Both the position numbers and the translations under genes were made by a program. A model generated the notes under the pieces. The model was not told where the DNA came from. It worked only from the letters and a program-made list of their open reading frames with translations, and searched no databases. From Undaria pinnatifida (lineage: Eukaryota > Sar > Phaeophyceae > Laminariales > Alariaceae): DNA of 64,000 nucleotides. The stretch is taken from positions 744,001-808,000 of the forward strand of contig JABAKD010000006.1 of the NCBI GenBank assembly GCA_012845835.1, given 5' to 3'. Below, one piece after another: positions 44,601-57,200 of this stretch. How positions within the stretch are numbered: position 1 is the stretch's first letter; each line of letters begins with the position of its first letter.

Positions 44601-44980
44601 ACCGCTGTCCCTTCAAACTCCAGACTCCAGACAGTGGGAAACATCGAATTAACAAATCAACCAACCAACAAATCAACCAACCGACCAACCAACCAATCAA
44701 TCAACCAACAAAACAAATCAACCAAACACGACAGGACTGAGATCCACGGCAGGATCTATTGCAACCCTTCCCAGTATATATAGAAACCCCTCCACTCTGT
44801 CCAACAATGACCCGTGTTTGCCCTGTATTTCTTACACACAACATCTGGCACAAACAACACAACTCTCGCCTTATAGAACCTCCCCCGCCACGTATGGCAC
44901 CTCTCAATCAATTGCGCCCAAATCGGGCTCTACGTGCACTAAGACCCAAGGAGAGTCGTCCAAACGCGGCGCAACTGATA
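41671..44980. other. Mostly non-coding, one weak exon candidate
   Basis: Apart from the plus frame at 42346-42606, the stretch holds two G runs (43470-43502), AACAACAAC-type sequence (43722-43745) and a CAACCAAC tract (44652-44715). The 118-codon frame at 44114-44470 has no splice or family support. Confidence 0.35.
42346..42606 (+). CDS. Possible exon, unknown protein
   Basis: The open frame follows an AG after GCCCTTTCC. It contains GEPCIEYEIDSERVILVLSI, YAKFAQTNNSFELLLGWGDR and HSEEWAHALLDAASMKATHE, then a stop. The last segment has a Trp-centred helix like a PH-domain end, but no preceding strands are seen. Could be chance. Confidence 0.25.
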   Translation: MSPFPASGAPGTPRQPHPHPSREGEPCIEYEIDSERVILVLSIYAKFAQTNNSFELLLGWGDRRRKHSEEWAHALLDAASMKATHE

Positions 44981-44984
44981 CTTC

Positions 44985-45130
44985 TTCCAGGAGATGCGGC
45001 GCAACCGCTACTTCTTGGAGATGCGGCGCAACCTCTACAACGTGGAGATGCGGCGGAACCGCTACTTCTTGGTGATGCGGCGCAAATTCTACTTGTTGAA
45101 GATGCGGCGCAACTGCTACTTCTTCGAGGG
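44985..45130. repeat. 33-base minisatellite at the stop of the helical-repeat gene
   Basis: Plus-strand unit GGAGATGCGGCGCAACCGCT then ACTTCTT, about 4.5 copies. On the minus strand each unit contains AAGAAGTAG, the last two Lys codons and stop of exon C. It stays open in several frames. Confidence 0.8.
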
Positions 45131-45223
45131 GTCGTTCTTCTTCGAAGCGGCAGCGGCTACGTCGTCCATCGCTTCCCCGAAAGCTTGGCTCGCCCTGGTT
45201 GTCAAATGATGCTCCCTGTCGAT
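45116..45223 (-). CDS. Exon 4 (type C, with stop) of the helical-repeat gene
   Basis: The exon encodes IDREHHLTTRASQAFGEAMD, then DVAAAASKKNDPSKK and a TAG stop at 45116-45118. The acceptor is CACGACAG|ATC at phase 0. Joined to exon 3 it gives RAKEIDREHHLTT, matching the repeat in exons 2 and 3. The stop codon and the preceding lysine codons sit inside the edge of a 33-base minisatellite that runs on downstream to about 44985. Confidence 0.85.
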   Translation of the reverse strand: MDREHHLTTRASQAFGEAMDDVAAAASKKNDPSKK

Positions 45224-48200
45224 CTGTCGTGCGGAAACGAAGAGCTATAAAATAAGAAATTTAAGAAATTTAAGAAAGGACGGCGGTGACACAGGGTAGA
45301 AAAAAACAACAGGCGAAACGGGCGACGTCAAAATCCCGTAGCAAAATAAGCAAGATGTTAGTAAACGGGCGGTGGTAAGCGTCCAATGGTGTTCCAGGTC
45401 GATCTGTCGTGTCGTAACAAAGAACTGGAGAAAAATAAACCAAACGGCCGGCGGTGAGAGATTCGGTAAGTAATAAGAAAAAAGAAAAAATGGGCGGCGG
45501 TGAGAGACAGTATGAAACCACAAAATTAACAAAATTACGAAACAAGAGGCAAGACAAAGTAGGCATGGGTCAACAGTCAAACTATTGTGGGAGCCGGGGT
45601 TCGCTGGTGCTTCGCCGTTGCCCTGTACGGCGGATAGCACTGCACAATAACCACCGACCTAGGAGGCGGTTAGCGCTCACTGGTACTGCGAACAGTTGTA
45701 TTAAAAAGCTTGTACACCTCGGAAATATGATATAGATCATACAGATCATACATAATATATAGATCATACAGATCATATAGATCATACAGATCATGTAGAT
45801 CATACAGATCATGCTGATCATACAGATCATATAGACCATACACATCACATAGATCATATACAGATCATATACAGATCGCATAGATCGTCTACATTATTTC
45901 TTATCAAAGCTGCCGTTGTGAGAGGTTGTGCAGGATCTGTACATGTAGAACTACAGATCCACGCCTGGAATCGTTTGATAGATCACGCAGATCGCACGGC
46001 TCCCATCCGGCAATACTACCTAGACCATATAGATATTCCCCTGAAATATTTAGATAATCAAGTGGGAGCCGATGGTTTGCCCAACGTGTGAAAGTTTGTA
46101 AGTTGGGCAGGGGTTGGGCTATGCCCACATTTACCAACTAATTTTCGGCGGTTATGGTGTATATCGAACAAATCTTAGGCCTGTTTGGCTGGAGCCCACT
46201 TTAGCCTTTACGGCTTCTCTCCCATTTCAGGGCGAAATTACTTGAAATTGGAGTTACTGTAGACACGGGCGTCCTCCTCCACAGGGGGCAGAATAAAAAA
46301 TAACCTCAAATTCTTATAAAAAAAAGGTAAGGATCCCTATATTGACCAGGGATGCGTGTTACGGCTAAAAAAAGTGTGAACGTCGGGCGTTAGCGTCAAC
46401 ATGGCCAAATGTGCAAGCGTCGCTCGCAAAAGTTCAACCGCAAAACCTGGCAAGGCGTTAAATCCGGGGACGGATTCAGATCCATCCCCGTCCTATTTTA
46501 GTTTATTTTTTTGCGTGTGGGCTGCTTACTTACTGTGTCATCCATAGAGCAATCATGAAGGGGCCTGAACACAATATTGAGGTTTGTTCCTCCGGGATCA
46601 TTTAGAAAAAAACGCGAACGTCATTTTTCTTGCAAAAGTCCTCTCAACATGCGAACGCGAACGAACGTGTAACGCGTAACACGCACCCCTGATACTGGCA
46701 TTAGTATTAGTAATAGCATTAGTGTTCTTACTAGTGTTATTACCAGTGTTATTACCAGTGTTATTACTAGCGTTATTACTAGTGTTAATACTAGTGTTAA
46801 AAAAGAGCCTTGCCACAATAGAAGTGTATCGTGTTTTTCTGGTGTTCCTCGGTTCTGGACGTCAATTCCTCATCCACAATCTAACCGGTTTAAAAAAACG
46901 AAAAATGCCACCCGATAAAAAATCCCAAGTGCAAGTGTGTTCTTCACATCAAACTGATCATGTTATCACCCATCACCCATCTACATACAGCCCAACCAGT
47001 GTCCTCCCGTGCCGATACCTCGTAGAGAGACGAGCTCTATCATGACTACTACTGTGGTCACAAACTGCGAGACAGAGACACACATTGCAAATACAGAAAG
47101 GTGATTTGGCCAAGCAATGCCAACCGCATTGACCACGCGGGCAAAAAAAAAATATGCAAGCCAGCGCTAGGCTATTTGCAACAAAAACGGGAGGAAAAAA
47201 AAAGGGGAGACAAGGAAAACGATAACAAGTATGCAGAAAAAACAAACGGCCTAGGTATAAAACGAAAACTACAACAAAGTAAAACCACAACGGTAGTCCA
47301 GCGATACCGGAATTTTTCTCAGCTGATGACGCCTATGCTTCAGGAAAAAACCAAAACGTGCTACATGACCCCTACATGACCCTTCTCGCACGAAGCAGGC
47401 GTTTCTTTTGCAGACTGCACAACTCGGTACGGTTGGTCAACACGCGCACCTCTTTCGCTCGGATCCATGCCCTCGCCGCCCCCGCCTTCGCTTTGTCGAC
47501 CACCTTGTGCTCCTCGTCCACCTCCTTCGCCTTCTCGTAAGTTCCCTGCGCAGCTTCCTTCACCTGCATATGAACCAAAAAACAAAAAAAAGAAGCTTGA
47601 AACCGGTGGGCTCGCCCGGTTGCCGCGCGCTACAATCACGAAAAAAAAAGTAAACGACAGCTGCTGGCTCAAATAGCCCAATAACTGAAGGTTGTAGCAT
47701 ACCATCTACCTGGTAGAGGATAGCGGTGGCAATTTTTGCCTCGCTTTCTCCTTTGCCCCGTGCACGGCTTCCTTTGTCTGATCATGGACCAACAACCAAG
47801 AAGAAATATACCTGGTATATCGTAAAGTAAAACGCTTACCAGGTACCAGGGTAGTAAACACTTCACACCTAAGAGACCAAGGGGTACAGCACAGGGGAGC
47901 ACACAAAGAGAGAAAATGTAGCCACAATCCTAGCTGTGTCACAAAAAAAAAGACATCAGGGGGTTGTAATTTTCGTGCGAATCGAGAAAAGGGCGTTGTC
48001 TATTCAATTTTGTCTTCACTTGGTTCCAATCCCCTCCCCCTTATCTGGCTCCACAAAACAAGAAGTGGGTACTGCAAGGTTTTCTATTTTAGCGCTACCA
48101 TGGTTATCATAGCAACCAAAAAACATGACAAATTTGACGCGTGCGGTTATATTCATACGATATGATAGGGGGCATTCCGCTTTCTCGCACAAGGGACCTG

Positions 48201-51200
48201 CGCGGCTTCCCTCACCTGATCATGAACGAAAATAACCAAAATGATAAAAAACAAAACACAGCCGTCAGATGCTGTCCATCTCAAAGCGGTTCTTAAGGTT
48301 TCCGTGCGCATATTGATTAAATTATTCCAAGACTGAACGTCTTCGTATCACCCTGTTGACCCTGGTACTATCAACAGCTAATAGCACTAAGGGGAGTCAC
48401 CCATCAGTATCCTTCTATGAGGACATGGTCACCTCATAACACGCGCGATCGGAGTATCACACATAGCTTGCAAAGATAAGTGAGTTTCCACGAAATTTTT
48501 GATCTCACCGCTGGAGTGGATATTAATTTCAAATAAAAAAGGGCAGGTAGCCCCTTTGACGCGCGCGCTACAACACGATAGGGTTCGACACACGTTTATG
48601 ACCTCGGTGTCTCGTATCACACGTCTCCTGCGCATCTTCTGGCACCTAACCATGAACCAAGAGACCAAGAGCAAACGAGGAATAAAAAAAACATAAGGCA
48701 TAGCACACGAGCAGTTCGCCCCTGCAGGACGAAGGGATGTCGCCAAAAAGCAGGACAGTTTGAGCTACACGCGTGCTTTGATGGGGACGGGCGTTTCGGG
48801 TTCTCGTAAGGCCCCTGTGAAGTTTCTTTCACCTAGAGATGGACCAAAAAACAAAGAGGAAGACATAGCACGGTTGGTTTACCCCCTTCGACGCGCAAAC
48901 TACTAATACTAATAACACCATAACGATAAGGAAAAAAGTAGTAACAGTGACTCACCACACTCAACACTAAGCCTAACCCTGACCCGGGGATGGATCCTAA
49001 ACGCCCCCTTAGTCATGATTATCACCCTTTCACGCGCGTAATTGTAGGGGTATCAGTTTGGTTTGCCAATACATTTCTGCCTGGCGTGGGTTCCTCCTAG
49101 CTCAACTCATGAAAGCACCAACTGCCCGGCGGGGACAGGGAGATTCGGGCACACGAAGCCGGGAACGAGCCTCTAGTTTGGCGTTGTCGTTAACAGGAAA
49201 ACTCGATTCGCTACTTGTTACCAAAGAAATCAGGACCAATTGTAGTTGGCAAAACCGGGGTAATACATAGTTTTTTGTGTGTATCGTGGGTCTTGGGGTG
49301 ATATATACCTGGTAGCGTTTTGTGTGTATCGTCGGTCTTGATTACTATGGCCCACAGTAACAATAGCATTTTACCGTTCAATTACCGTTCAACGCCACGG
49401 GAGGTAGCCGCAAGGGAGGTCCCCAGAAGTCCCCTAGTCCCTTGAACGTTCGGCTCAGCCATCTCAGCCGCTGCGCCAACAGCGCTCGCTTGCCCCGCAG
49501 GTTAACCCGCGGCGGGCCCCGCTCACAAGCAGTACCCCTTCAATACAGCCAACCCCTTTAACACTGCTTCACCCGTAGAAGCAGGGTTAGCTATTAATAG
49601 CAGTCCCAACGGGGGGAAAAAAACGGAATACCCTATTGGCTGTGAAAAAAGATCACGACGGCTACCAACGTATAGCCAACAAAACCGAAGGTTGGCTGTA
49701 CGCATCAATGTAAACAACAACGTGTATCATGGCACTACGCGGACTTTTGCAACGGGGGCGACAAAAAAAACACATGGGGCATCTACTACATGAAAATAAA
49801 TCACCATTCAAGGGTAGCGGAGGTCTTCGCCAGAAGGGTCGTCGCCAGAACTCCCCTCCTCCCTTGAACGTTCGGCTCAGCCATCTCAGTGGCCGCGCCC
49901 GCCGCACTCGCTTCCCCCCGTAGGTCAACCCGCGGCGGGCGGCGCTCACAAGCAACACCCGCAACACAAGCAAACCGCTACTCGTGTACCCGTAGCAGTA
50001 GTAGTAGCAGGGGTAGTAGTAGTAGCGGTAGTAGGAGATTGCCCCTGATTGGGCAATGAGGGCACCCCGACCCACCTTGTCGGTGACCTTGTAGCGTTCG
50101 TTGAGCTCCTTGCCCTTGTCGACCACGGCTAGCCCAGCCTTTCCCGTGGAGCGCGCTACATCTCCGGCCTGCAAATGGGATGGGATACGACGGAATGGGA
50201 TACGACGGAATGGGATACGACGGAATGGGATACGACGGAATGGGATACGATGGAATATGGAACGGGATGGGATGGGACGGGATGGGATGGCATTGGAAAC
50301 GGGATGGAAAAGGGAAAAAAATTAACGTTCGTTCAGCTTCTCGCCCTCGTAAACCACGGCTAGCCCGGCTCTTCCTATGGAGTGCGCTACGTTTCCGGCC
50401 TACAAACGTGATGGGGTGGGATGGTGGGATGGGATGGAGCAGGATAACATGTGTTGTTACAGGAGACTGGTAAATTTCAGGACTTTTCACGGGAAGAGCC
50501 GGGCTAGCGAGTCGGGTCGGGTCAGGTCGGATCGGGTCAGCTGACCCGACCCGAACCGCTAGCCCGGCTCTTCCCGTGGAGTGCGCTACGTTTCCGGCCT
50601 ATAAACGTGATGGGGTGGGATGGTGGAATGGGATGGAGCAGGATAACATGTGTTGTTACAGGGGACTGGTAAATTTCAGGACTCTTCACGGGTCGGGTCG
50701 AATCTCGCGGGTCGGGTCGGGTCAGGTCGAGTTGGGTCAGCTGACCCCACCCGACCCGTAAGAATTTCGACACGTCTCGACCCGACCCAACCCGACCCGG
50801 CCCGCGAGAATTTCGATACGTCTTGACCCGACCCGACCCGACCCGCGAAGTTTTGATTTCCTCCTGACCCGACCCAACGCGACCCACCACAATTCGGGTG
50901 ACCCGCGAGATGCGGGTTTTATGCGGGTCAGGTCGACTTGACCCGTGACAGTCTCACGGGTCAAAGTCGAAAAGTCAAGCGGGTCAACGCATGTATACCT
51001 CGGTCGGGTGGTTGGTCCTTGGTCCCTCGTACTTTTCCCAGTATGTGTCGTTCTCTGTTCATTTTACCGGCAATTATTTGCGTCATTATTATTTCCATGT
51101 CATGTGGTGTGCGCGCGAAAAATGGGAAAGAAACTGCAACCCACACGCATGGCCAACTAGCCACGCCCGTACCGCGAGACCACCGGATCGACCCGACGAG

Positions 51201-54200
51201 CGATCTGACGAGGGAGCTAGTTATAAGTAGTGCAGTCTCCGGCCCCGGCAAGCAGCCTACCTGAGCCGCCTCCGGCAGCAAGCCCTATACCGGGGCGGTG
51301 GATCTGTCAGCAGGGGCTGCGATCCGCGAGAATCCGGGGTCTGCTGCTGGTGCTTGCTGCTGCCAGTCCTGCTGCTGCTGCTGCTTCAACGACGACTGCC
51401 CTTCCTTGCCTTTGTACGTTTCGTCACATTTCGTATTGGTATGACCGTAATATTACTACTGTTACGGCTTCAGCCGGCACAGGATTCGCGTGACACTGCT
51501 GTATGCCTTGGTACGAGTAGCTAGGGGTACCGCCTGGGTGATTGTTCTGCACGCTGTGATGACGTATGATCGGAGCATCGGCACGAGAGAGGCAGGAAGC
51601 GGAAAGTTTCGTATTATTTACGGATCCGCGGGTCTGAACCGCGGGGCGCCTGCACGGCAATGGTCCTCTAAGTTTGAAAAAGGCGGGTCCGCGGGCAAGA
51701 TTCGCGGGTTTGACCCGCGGGTCAACCGAAAACAACTCGCGGGTCATAATGGCTTGACCCGCGAGTGACCCGTATCTCGCGGGTCATGACGCGACCCGAC
51801 CCGCGAGATTTTGAAACCCCCTTGACCCGACCCGGGTCGGGTCATGACCCGTGAAAAGCCCTGGTAAATTTGGGCATGGGATGGGATGGGGTGAGGTGTT
51901 GTCGCCGGCCCGTAGAGGGGATGGGGGTGGGATGGATGTGGAACGGCGGAATGGAATGGAGCGGAATGGGATGGGATGTGGTTGGGTGGGATGTGGTTGC
52001 GTGGGATGGGGTGTGCGGTGGGATGGGGTGGGATGGGATGGCCTCAAATTTAATGTTAATTCAGTTCCTTGTCCTTGTCGACCACCGCTAGTCCAGCCTT
52101 TCCAGCGGAGCGCGCTACATCACCAGTCTGCAAGCGGGGTGGGAAAGGATGGGATAGGATGGGATGGGATGGGATGGGGATGGACTAGAATGGGATCAAA
52201 TACGCTTCACTAGCCAGAACCGTACACAGTTTTGCGAAAACAATGCTCGGGACTAGTGTGGGATAACTTTCGCAGTAATGAAAGGGTTATACACTACATT
52301 TAGTGTGGGAAGCGGCCTTCCCCGTGGAGCTATATTGTCGGCCTGTAAATGGGATGGGACGGCATGGAATGTTGGGAAAGTGGGATGGGACAGGATGGGA
52401 TAAACGCGCTGTGTAAGCGCATCGTATTATGGGCGACGATAGCATTCAGGAATACACTACAGTATCGGCCCTCCATGTCCAAGTACCTTTTTTCACCCTG
52501 AAAAAGAAAGTCAAAAAGGAGGCAGCTTCTCACTGAAGGGGTACTTTTTTCCGGGTACCTTTTTGGTAGAAGCTGCTTCCTCAATGGTTTTCTCTTCGAG
52601 GCCCACGTCCAAGTACCTCTTCGATGATAACTTATCTCCCGATTGGATTCCCTTTCAGGTCAATCTCAAACAATCTTTTAATTTGCTCCAAGTATCTTTC
52701 AAGTTGGAGATGAATCTGAAAGGGAATGCCAATACGATCAAACTTCTCATTAGAGAAGTAGCCAAAGGCGGACTTCAAAAGGAAAGCCAACGAGGGGGCA
52801 GCTTCTCATCTACGGGGTACCTTGTTGAAGCACCTTATAATCTTGCAGCTTCTCATCTACGGGGTACCTTGTTGAAGCACCTTATAATCTTGCAGAGGGG
52901 CGCTCTTCAATGGCTTTCAGTTTCTGGCCCATCTCCAAATACCTCTTTTCGTCTAAGACAAAACCTGCTCATCGCCCTTCCCTTGGACGTCCATATCCAA
53001 GTACCTCTTCAGTGAAAGTACCTCTTCCGGGAGAAGTTGTCTCCCGATTGGATTTCTCTTCAGACCAATCTCCGAGTATCATCTAAACTTGGAGACGATC
53101 CTGAAAGGGAAAGTGAACGAGGAAAAGGTACATTTTTCCATGTACCTAAAAGAGGTACATTTTTCCATGTACCTAACCTGGTAAATTGTCCCCTCGTTCG
53201 CGTTTCCTTTCAGATCCCTTTCCAAGTACCTGTGGATCTGAAGGGCAAGTTCTCATCAAAGAGGTACAGAACTCCAAGCACTTCTTAGAAGTTGGATCCT
53301 CGTAGAAGATTTACCTCTTGCAGGCCCGTCTCGAATTGCCTATTAAATGAGAAGGTGTCTCCTAGTTGAAGAGGTACTTTTCGCCAGGAAGAGGTACCTT
53401 CTCCAGGTACCTCGTGTTAGAAACTGCTTCCTGATTGGTTTTCGACATGAGGTCCATGTGTCCATGTACATGTTCAAAAGGCAGTTGCGTCCTGAATGTC
53501 TTTCCCTTCCATGTCCCTCTCCAAGTACCTCTGCAATTTGGAGATGGACATGGAAGGGAAGGGCATTACCGAAGCAATTTATCCTTGACAAGGTAGGTTC
53601 ACGTAGACCTGAAGGGGAAGCCGATGAGGAGGGTCCTCATTGAAAATAACCTGTTTTCCAGGTGCCTCTTCTCTTGCAGACATGCCTTCCTCATCGGCTT
53701 CCAGGTTCGTACTTGGAGATGGACCAGAAACTGAAAGCCAACGAAAAGGCCCCTCTGCAAGATAAGAGGTGATTGGAGAAAAGGTACTGGGAAGAGGTAC
53801 TTGGGGAAGAGGTACTTGAACAAGACATACTTAAAGAGATACTTGAGAGAAGTACTGGGTGATGGACCTGAACCTGAACGTCCACGAGGGAGGTACCTAC
53901 TTCTTCAAGGGCAGAGGGTACGCGGAGATGGACCTGACAGGGATTCAGTGAGGACACAGCTTCTCACGGAAGAGGTACGTCCTCATTGGCTTTCTGTTTC
54001 AAGTCCAAAGGTAAGAACCTCTTACTGCCAATAAAAGGTACTTGGAAGTAGACTTCCCAATAAAATGTACCTGAAGATGGGCCGGAAAGGGTAAGCCAAT
54101 GAAAAGGGTACCTTCTAAAGCGAAGAGGTGCTGAGGCGGACCATATCGGGAAAGGCAATGAGGAGGAAGTGTATCATTGACAAGAAGTACTTCTGTTCGA

Positions 54201-57200
54201 GTACCTCTGCTCAGAAGCTACTTCCGCGTCGTGGCTTGTCTTGAAGCTCCATCTCCATGTACCTTCTTGTTTTCCTTTTTGGAAGTGAGTCGATCAGGAA
54301 GGCACGTCTTCAATGTAAGAAGTACTTGGAGATGAATCTAAAAGGCAAACAGCCAACGAGGACGCCAGCTCTCAGTGAAGAGGTACGCGAAGATGGAGCG
54401 GATGGATCAGAATCGACAGCTAACGAAGAGGCATCGATCGTGAGGGGAGTGTGTGAAACCTGTTACGAAAAACGAAAGCGAGCAAGGGTCCCCACATCGC
54501 ACAGATGATCATCTAGATCACATAGATCACATAGCTCATACAGATCATATAGATCATATAGATAATATAGATCATATAGATCATGCAGACCCCATACCTG
54601 CCGTCGTGATATGTTGTACATAACCTGTGTAGTACAGATTCAAACCCAGGGAGCATGTGCTACAGCAGCAGGCCATGCGGATCATACGGCACCCGCCCTT
54701 AAGATGGTAACTAGACCCATGCGGATGGTACATTGACCAGGGATCTGTCTCCCGTGCAATTTCACGCACTTGCTCTATCGATGCAACAGCGTCCCCGAAT
54801 GAACAACGCCTCCCATGTGAGCTTCAAAACCATTCAACAAACCCCAGATTTTCTGCGTCCAATCTTCCAAACCGACCCTCCGATTGGTCGCCCAACTATC
54901 CGCGCAAGAGTGCTACTAAACTACTAAATGAAGGATCTCTCGGAGCGGAGCACTCGGTGGCTCCGAATTTTTCAAAAGCCACCCAAGAGGGTCGACATCA
55001 GACGTTTTCCACAAAGTAAAGCACGCCATGTCGAACACTTCGATTGGTCACCCGTCGCACACCAAACTCTCCACGCGGACCAGAAAAAGCACTGCGCCGA
55101 GAGTGTCGTGTGCGGCCCGTGACCAAAGCAAACGAACGACGTGTCAAGCTTGGTCTTGTGGAAAACATCTGAGTTCGGCCCCGCTTGGTGACGTTTGAAA
55201 AAATCCACACGTCGAGCAGATCCCCGATCCCCGCTTCATGATCTAGATCTGTCAGGGAATATCCGCATAGTATATTAATAGCTCATGTTGCCGAGTGGGA
55301 ATCGTCCGATTGCATGATCGCTCGAGCTTCCTGGTTTGGATCTGAATTCAACGTACACAGATCCTGTACAGCACATCATGCGGCAGATGCAGGATCTTCC
55401 TGTAGATTATCTAGATCGTGATCTATCCAACGCGTGAACATTCTGGCATCGTCGTCGGTGGCGTGATCATGGTTCCACGCGACACACGTACCGCCCCCAG
55501 TCCCACGTCAGCGGCAAAGGATGCTGTAGCTTTCGCTAGGAACACGCGCCGGTGGATATTTGGAACTGTCGTCAGGCCAACCTAATCCATCCCAACCCGA
55601 CAACGAACCCAACCTATCTCTGCTGGTGTGTACTGCTGTGACGTTGTGCTGGAGCTGCCGTCTCACACTCATTTCAATCAAATATGTTCACTGAAAGAGA
55701 TCTCAGTTGGATGTACCGAACCTATACGGATAGACTACCGCTGCACGTGCTGAGTATCATTCAACGCCGAATACTGATGTACACAGCCAGCACAGCAGCA
55801 GCAGCAAACAATGTACACGACGCCACAACGCCACACCGACATGTGACATGTGACAACACCACGCCTAAAGGGGCGCCATCAAAGTAAAAAGAAAGAACAA
55901 AAGGCGGCGGTACATAGACGTTCAGCTAACGAACTGTACCAGTACTAATGATCGCAATAACGGCGGTAGACATGCCCACCAACGGGTCTCTGGTCTTGGG
56001 TCTCTGGTCTCTGGTGGCCATTTGGCATTTTTCGAATATACTAAATGTTCCCGCGTTTTTCTTACCCACCTTGTATATACAAAAACGACTTTCGACGAAA
56101 TCTCCGATCTCACAGCTGGAGTGAATTTTTATTTTTATAATATACTTGAGCTGTTGGGGCGAGCCTAATTGCAATTCTACACGTGCAAGCCACACCATTA
56201 GACGGTTCGCGCTTACAATTCCCTGCTTCCGGCAGATCTTCGTCAGGACGGATTATACTTCTGCACCACTAGTGCTGTAGTACGTGGTGACAGCGTGCCA
56301 AATAGGATCCGGGCCGGGTGGGGTCAGGGTGTGATAGAGGTTCAACCGGTCGCCCCGGTGGCGTATCAGGTTATCCTCGAGCCTGGTACAGGTCAGTTTC
56401 GTGAGTTCGAGCCCCGCCGAGTGCATACTCGTATAAATTCGTGGGGAATTTTTGTTGTGCACAATTTGACTTGCGGAAAGCGCGAGAGCGTGAGTTAGCA
56501 ACACTCGATGAAAATTCGACGAGCAGTGGGATTGCTGGACCCTATGCGCGATAAAAAATGAAGGCAAGAACCGGGGGGGGAGAAGGGACGACACCTGTGT
56601 CCACGGCTTGTCCAGGAGCTTGAAAGTAAAAGTGTGCAAAAAAATAAGAAGAAAAAAAAGAAGTGTTGACCAGGTACATGAGAGGCGTGCTATTCCACCG
56701 CAATCGCCATACGCAGAGACGCGGAGCAACACGTTTACAGGGCTGCACCTACGTCCTGTTTTCTTTGGTAAAAACCACTTGTCATCAGTGTAGGATATAC
56801 TGCAGCAGTTATTGCGTGATCTACATCCAGCACAACCAGTGTCCGTGCTGATTCCTCAGAGACGAGCTTTGTGATCACGATGTCGAGACAGGGAATACAT
56901 ATTGCAAAATACAGCAAGGTGGTTTGGCCATGCAACGCCAACCGCAATGAGCACGCCGGCAAAGGACAAAAATAAATGGTAGGCAAGCCAACACACCAGA
57001 TTATTTTCGTAGCTAGAAAAGGAAAAAATAAAGGGAAAGATGAATGAGAAATAAAACAAAAGGGGCAATATACTGGAAAGAAAGAGGGAAACAAAACAGT
57101 AAAAAAGGGTATACTCATATCATTAGGCCATGTCTTATACAGTCGGATTCCGCCAGGCGGAAACGGCCCTTTTCGACTGGACTTTTTTCCGACTGGATTC

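Larger units (their letters stand above)
50325..52342 (-). pseudogene. Four decayed copies of exon A (ghost exons)
   Basis: Copies have their acceptor edge at 50399, 50598, 52127 and 52342, against 50168 for the intact exon. The first reads AGNVAHSIGRAGLAVVYEGE then KLNER and a stop. The second breaks into a GGGTC-rich tract after GRAGLAV. The third reads TGDVARSAGKAGLAVVDKDK then ELN and a stop. The last is a short frameshifted remnant. All keep an AG acceptor after a TTGCAG/TTGTAG-like end, and none keeps YKVTDK plus a donor. They look like tandem duplicates of exon plus flanking intron. Confidence 0.82.

Noticed and set aside
49800-49930. Extra exon reading ATEMAEPNVQG in the helical-repeat gene
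   Set aside because: Both tandem copies lack a convincing acceptor, and adding it would break the phase-0 chain and the helical repeat.
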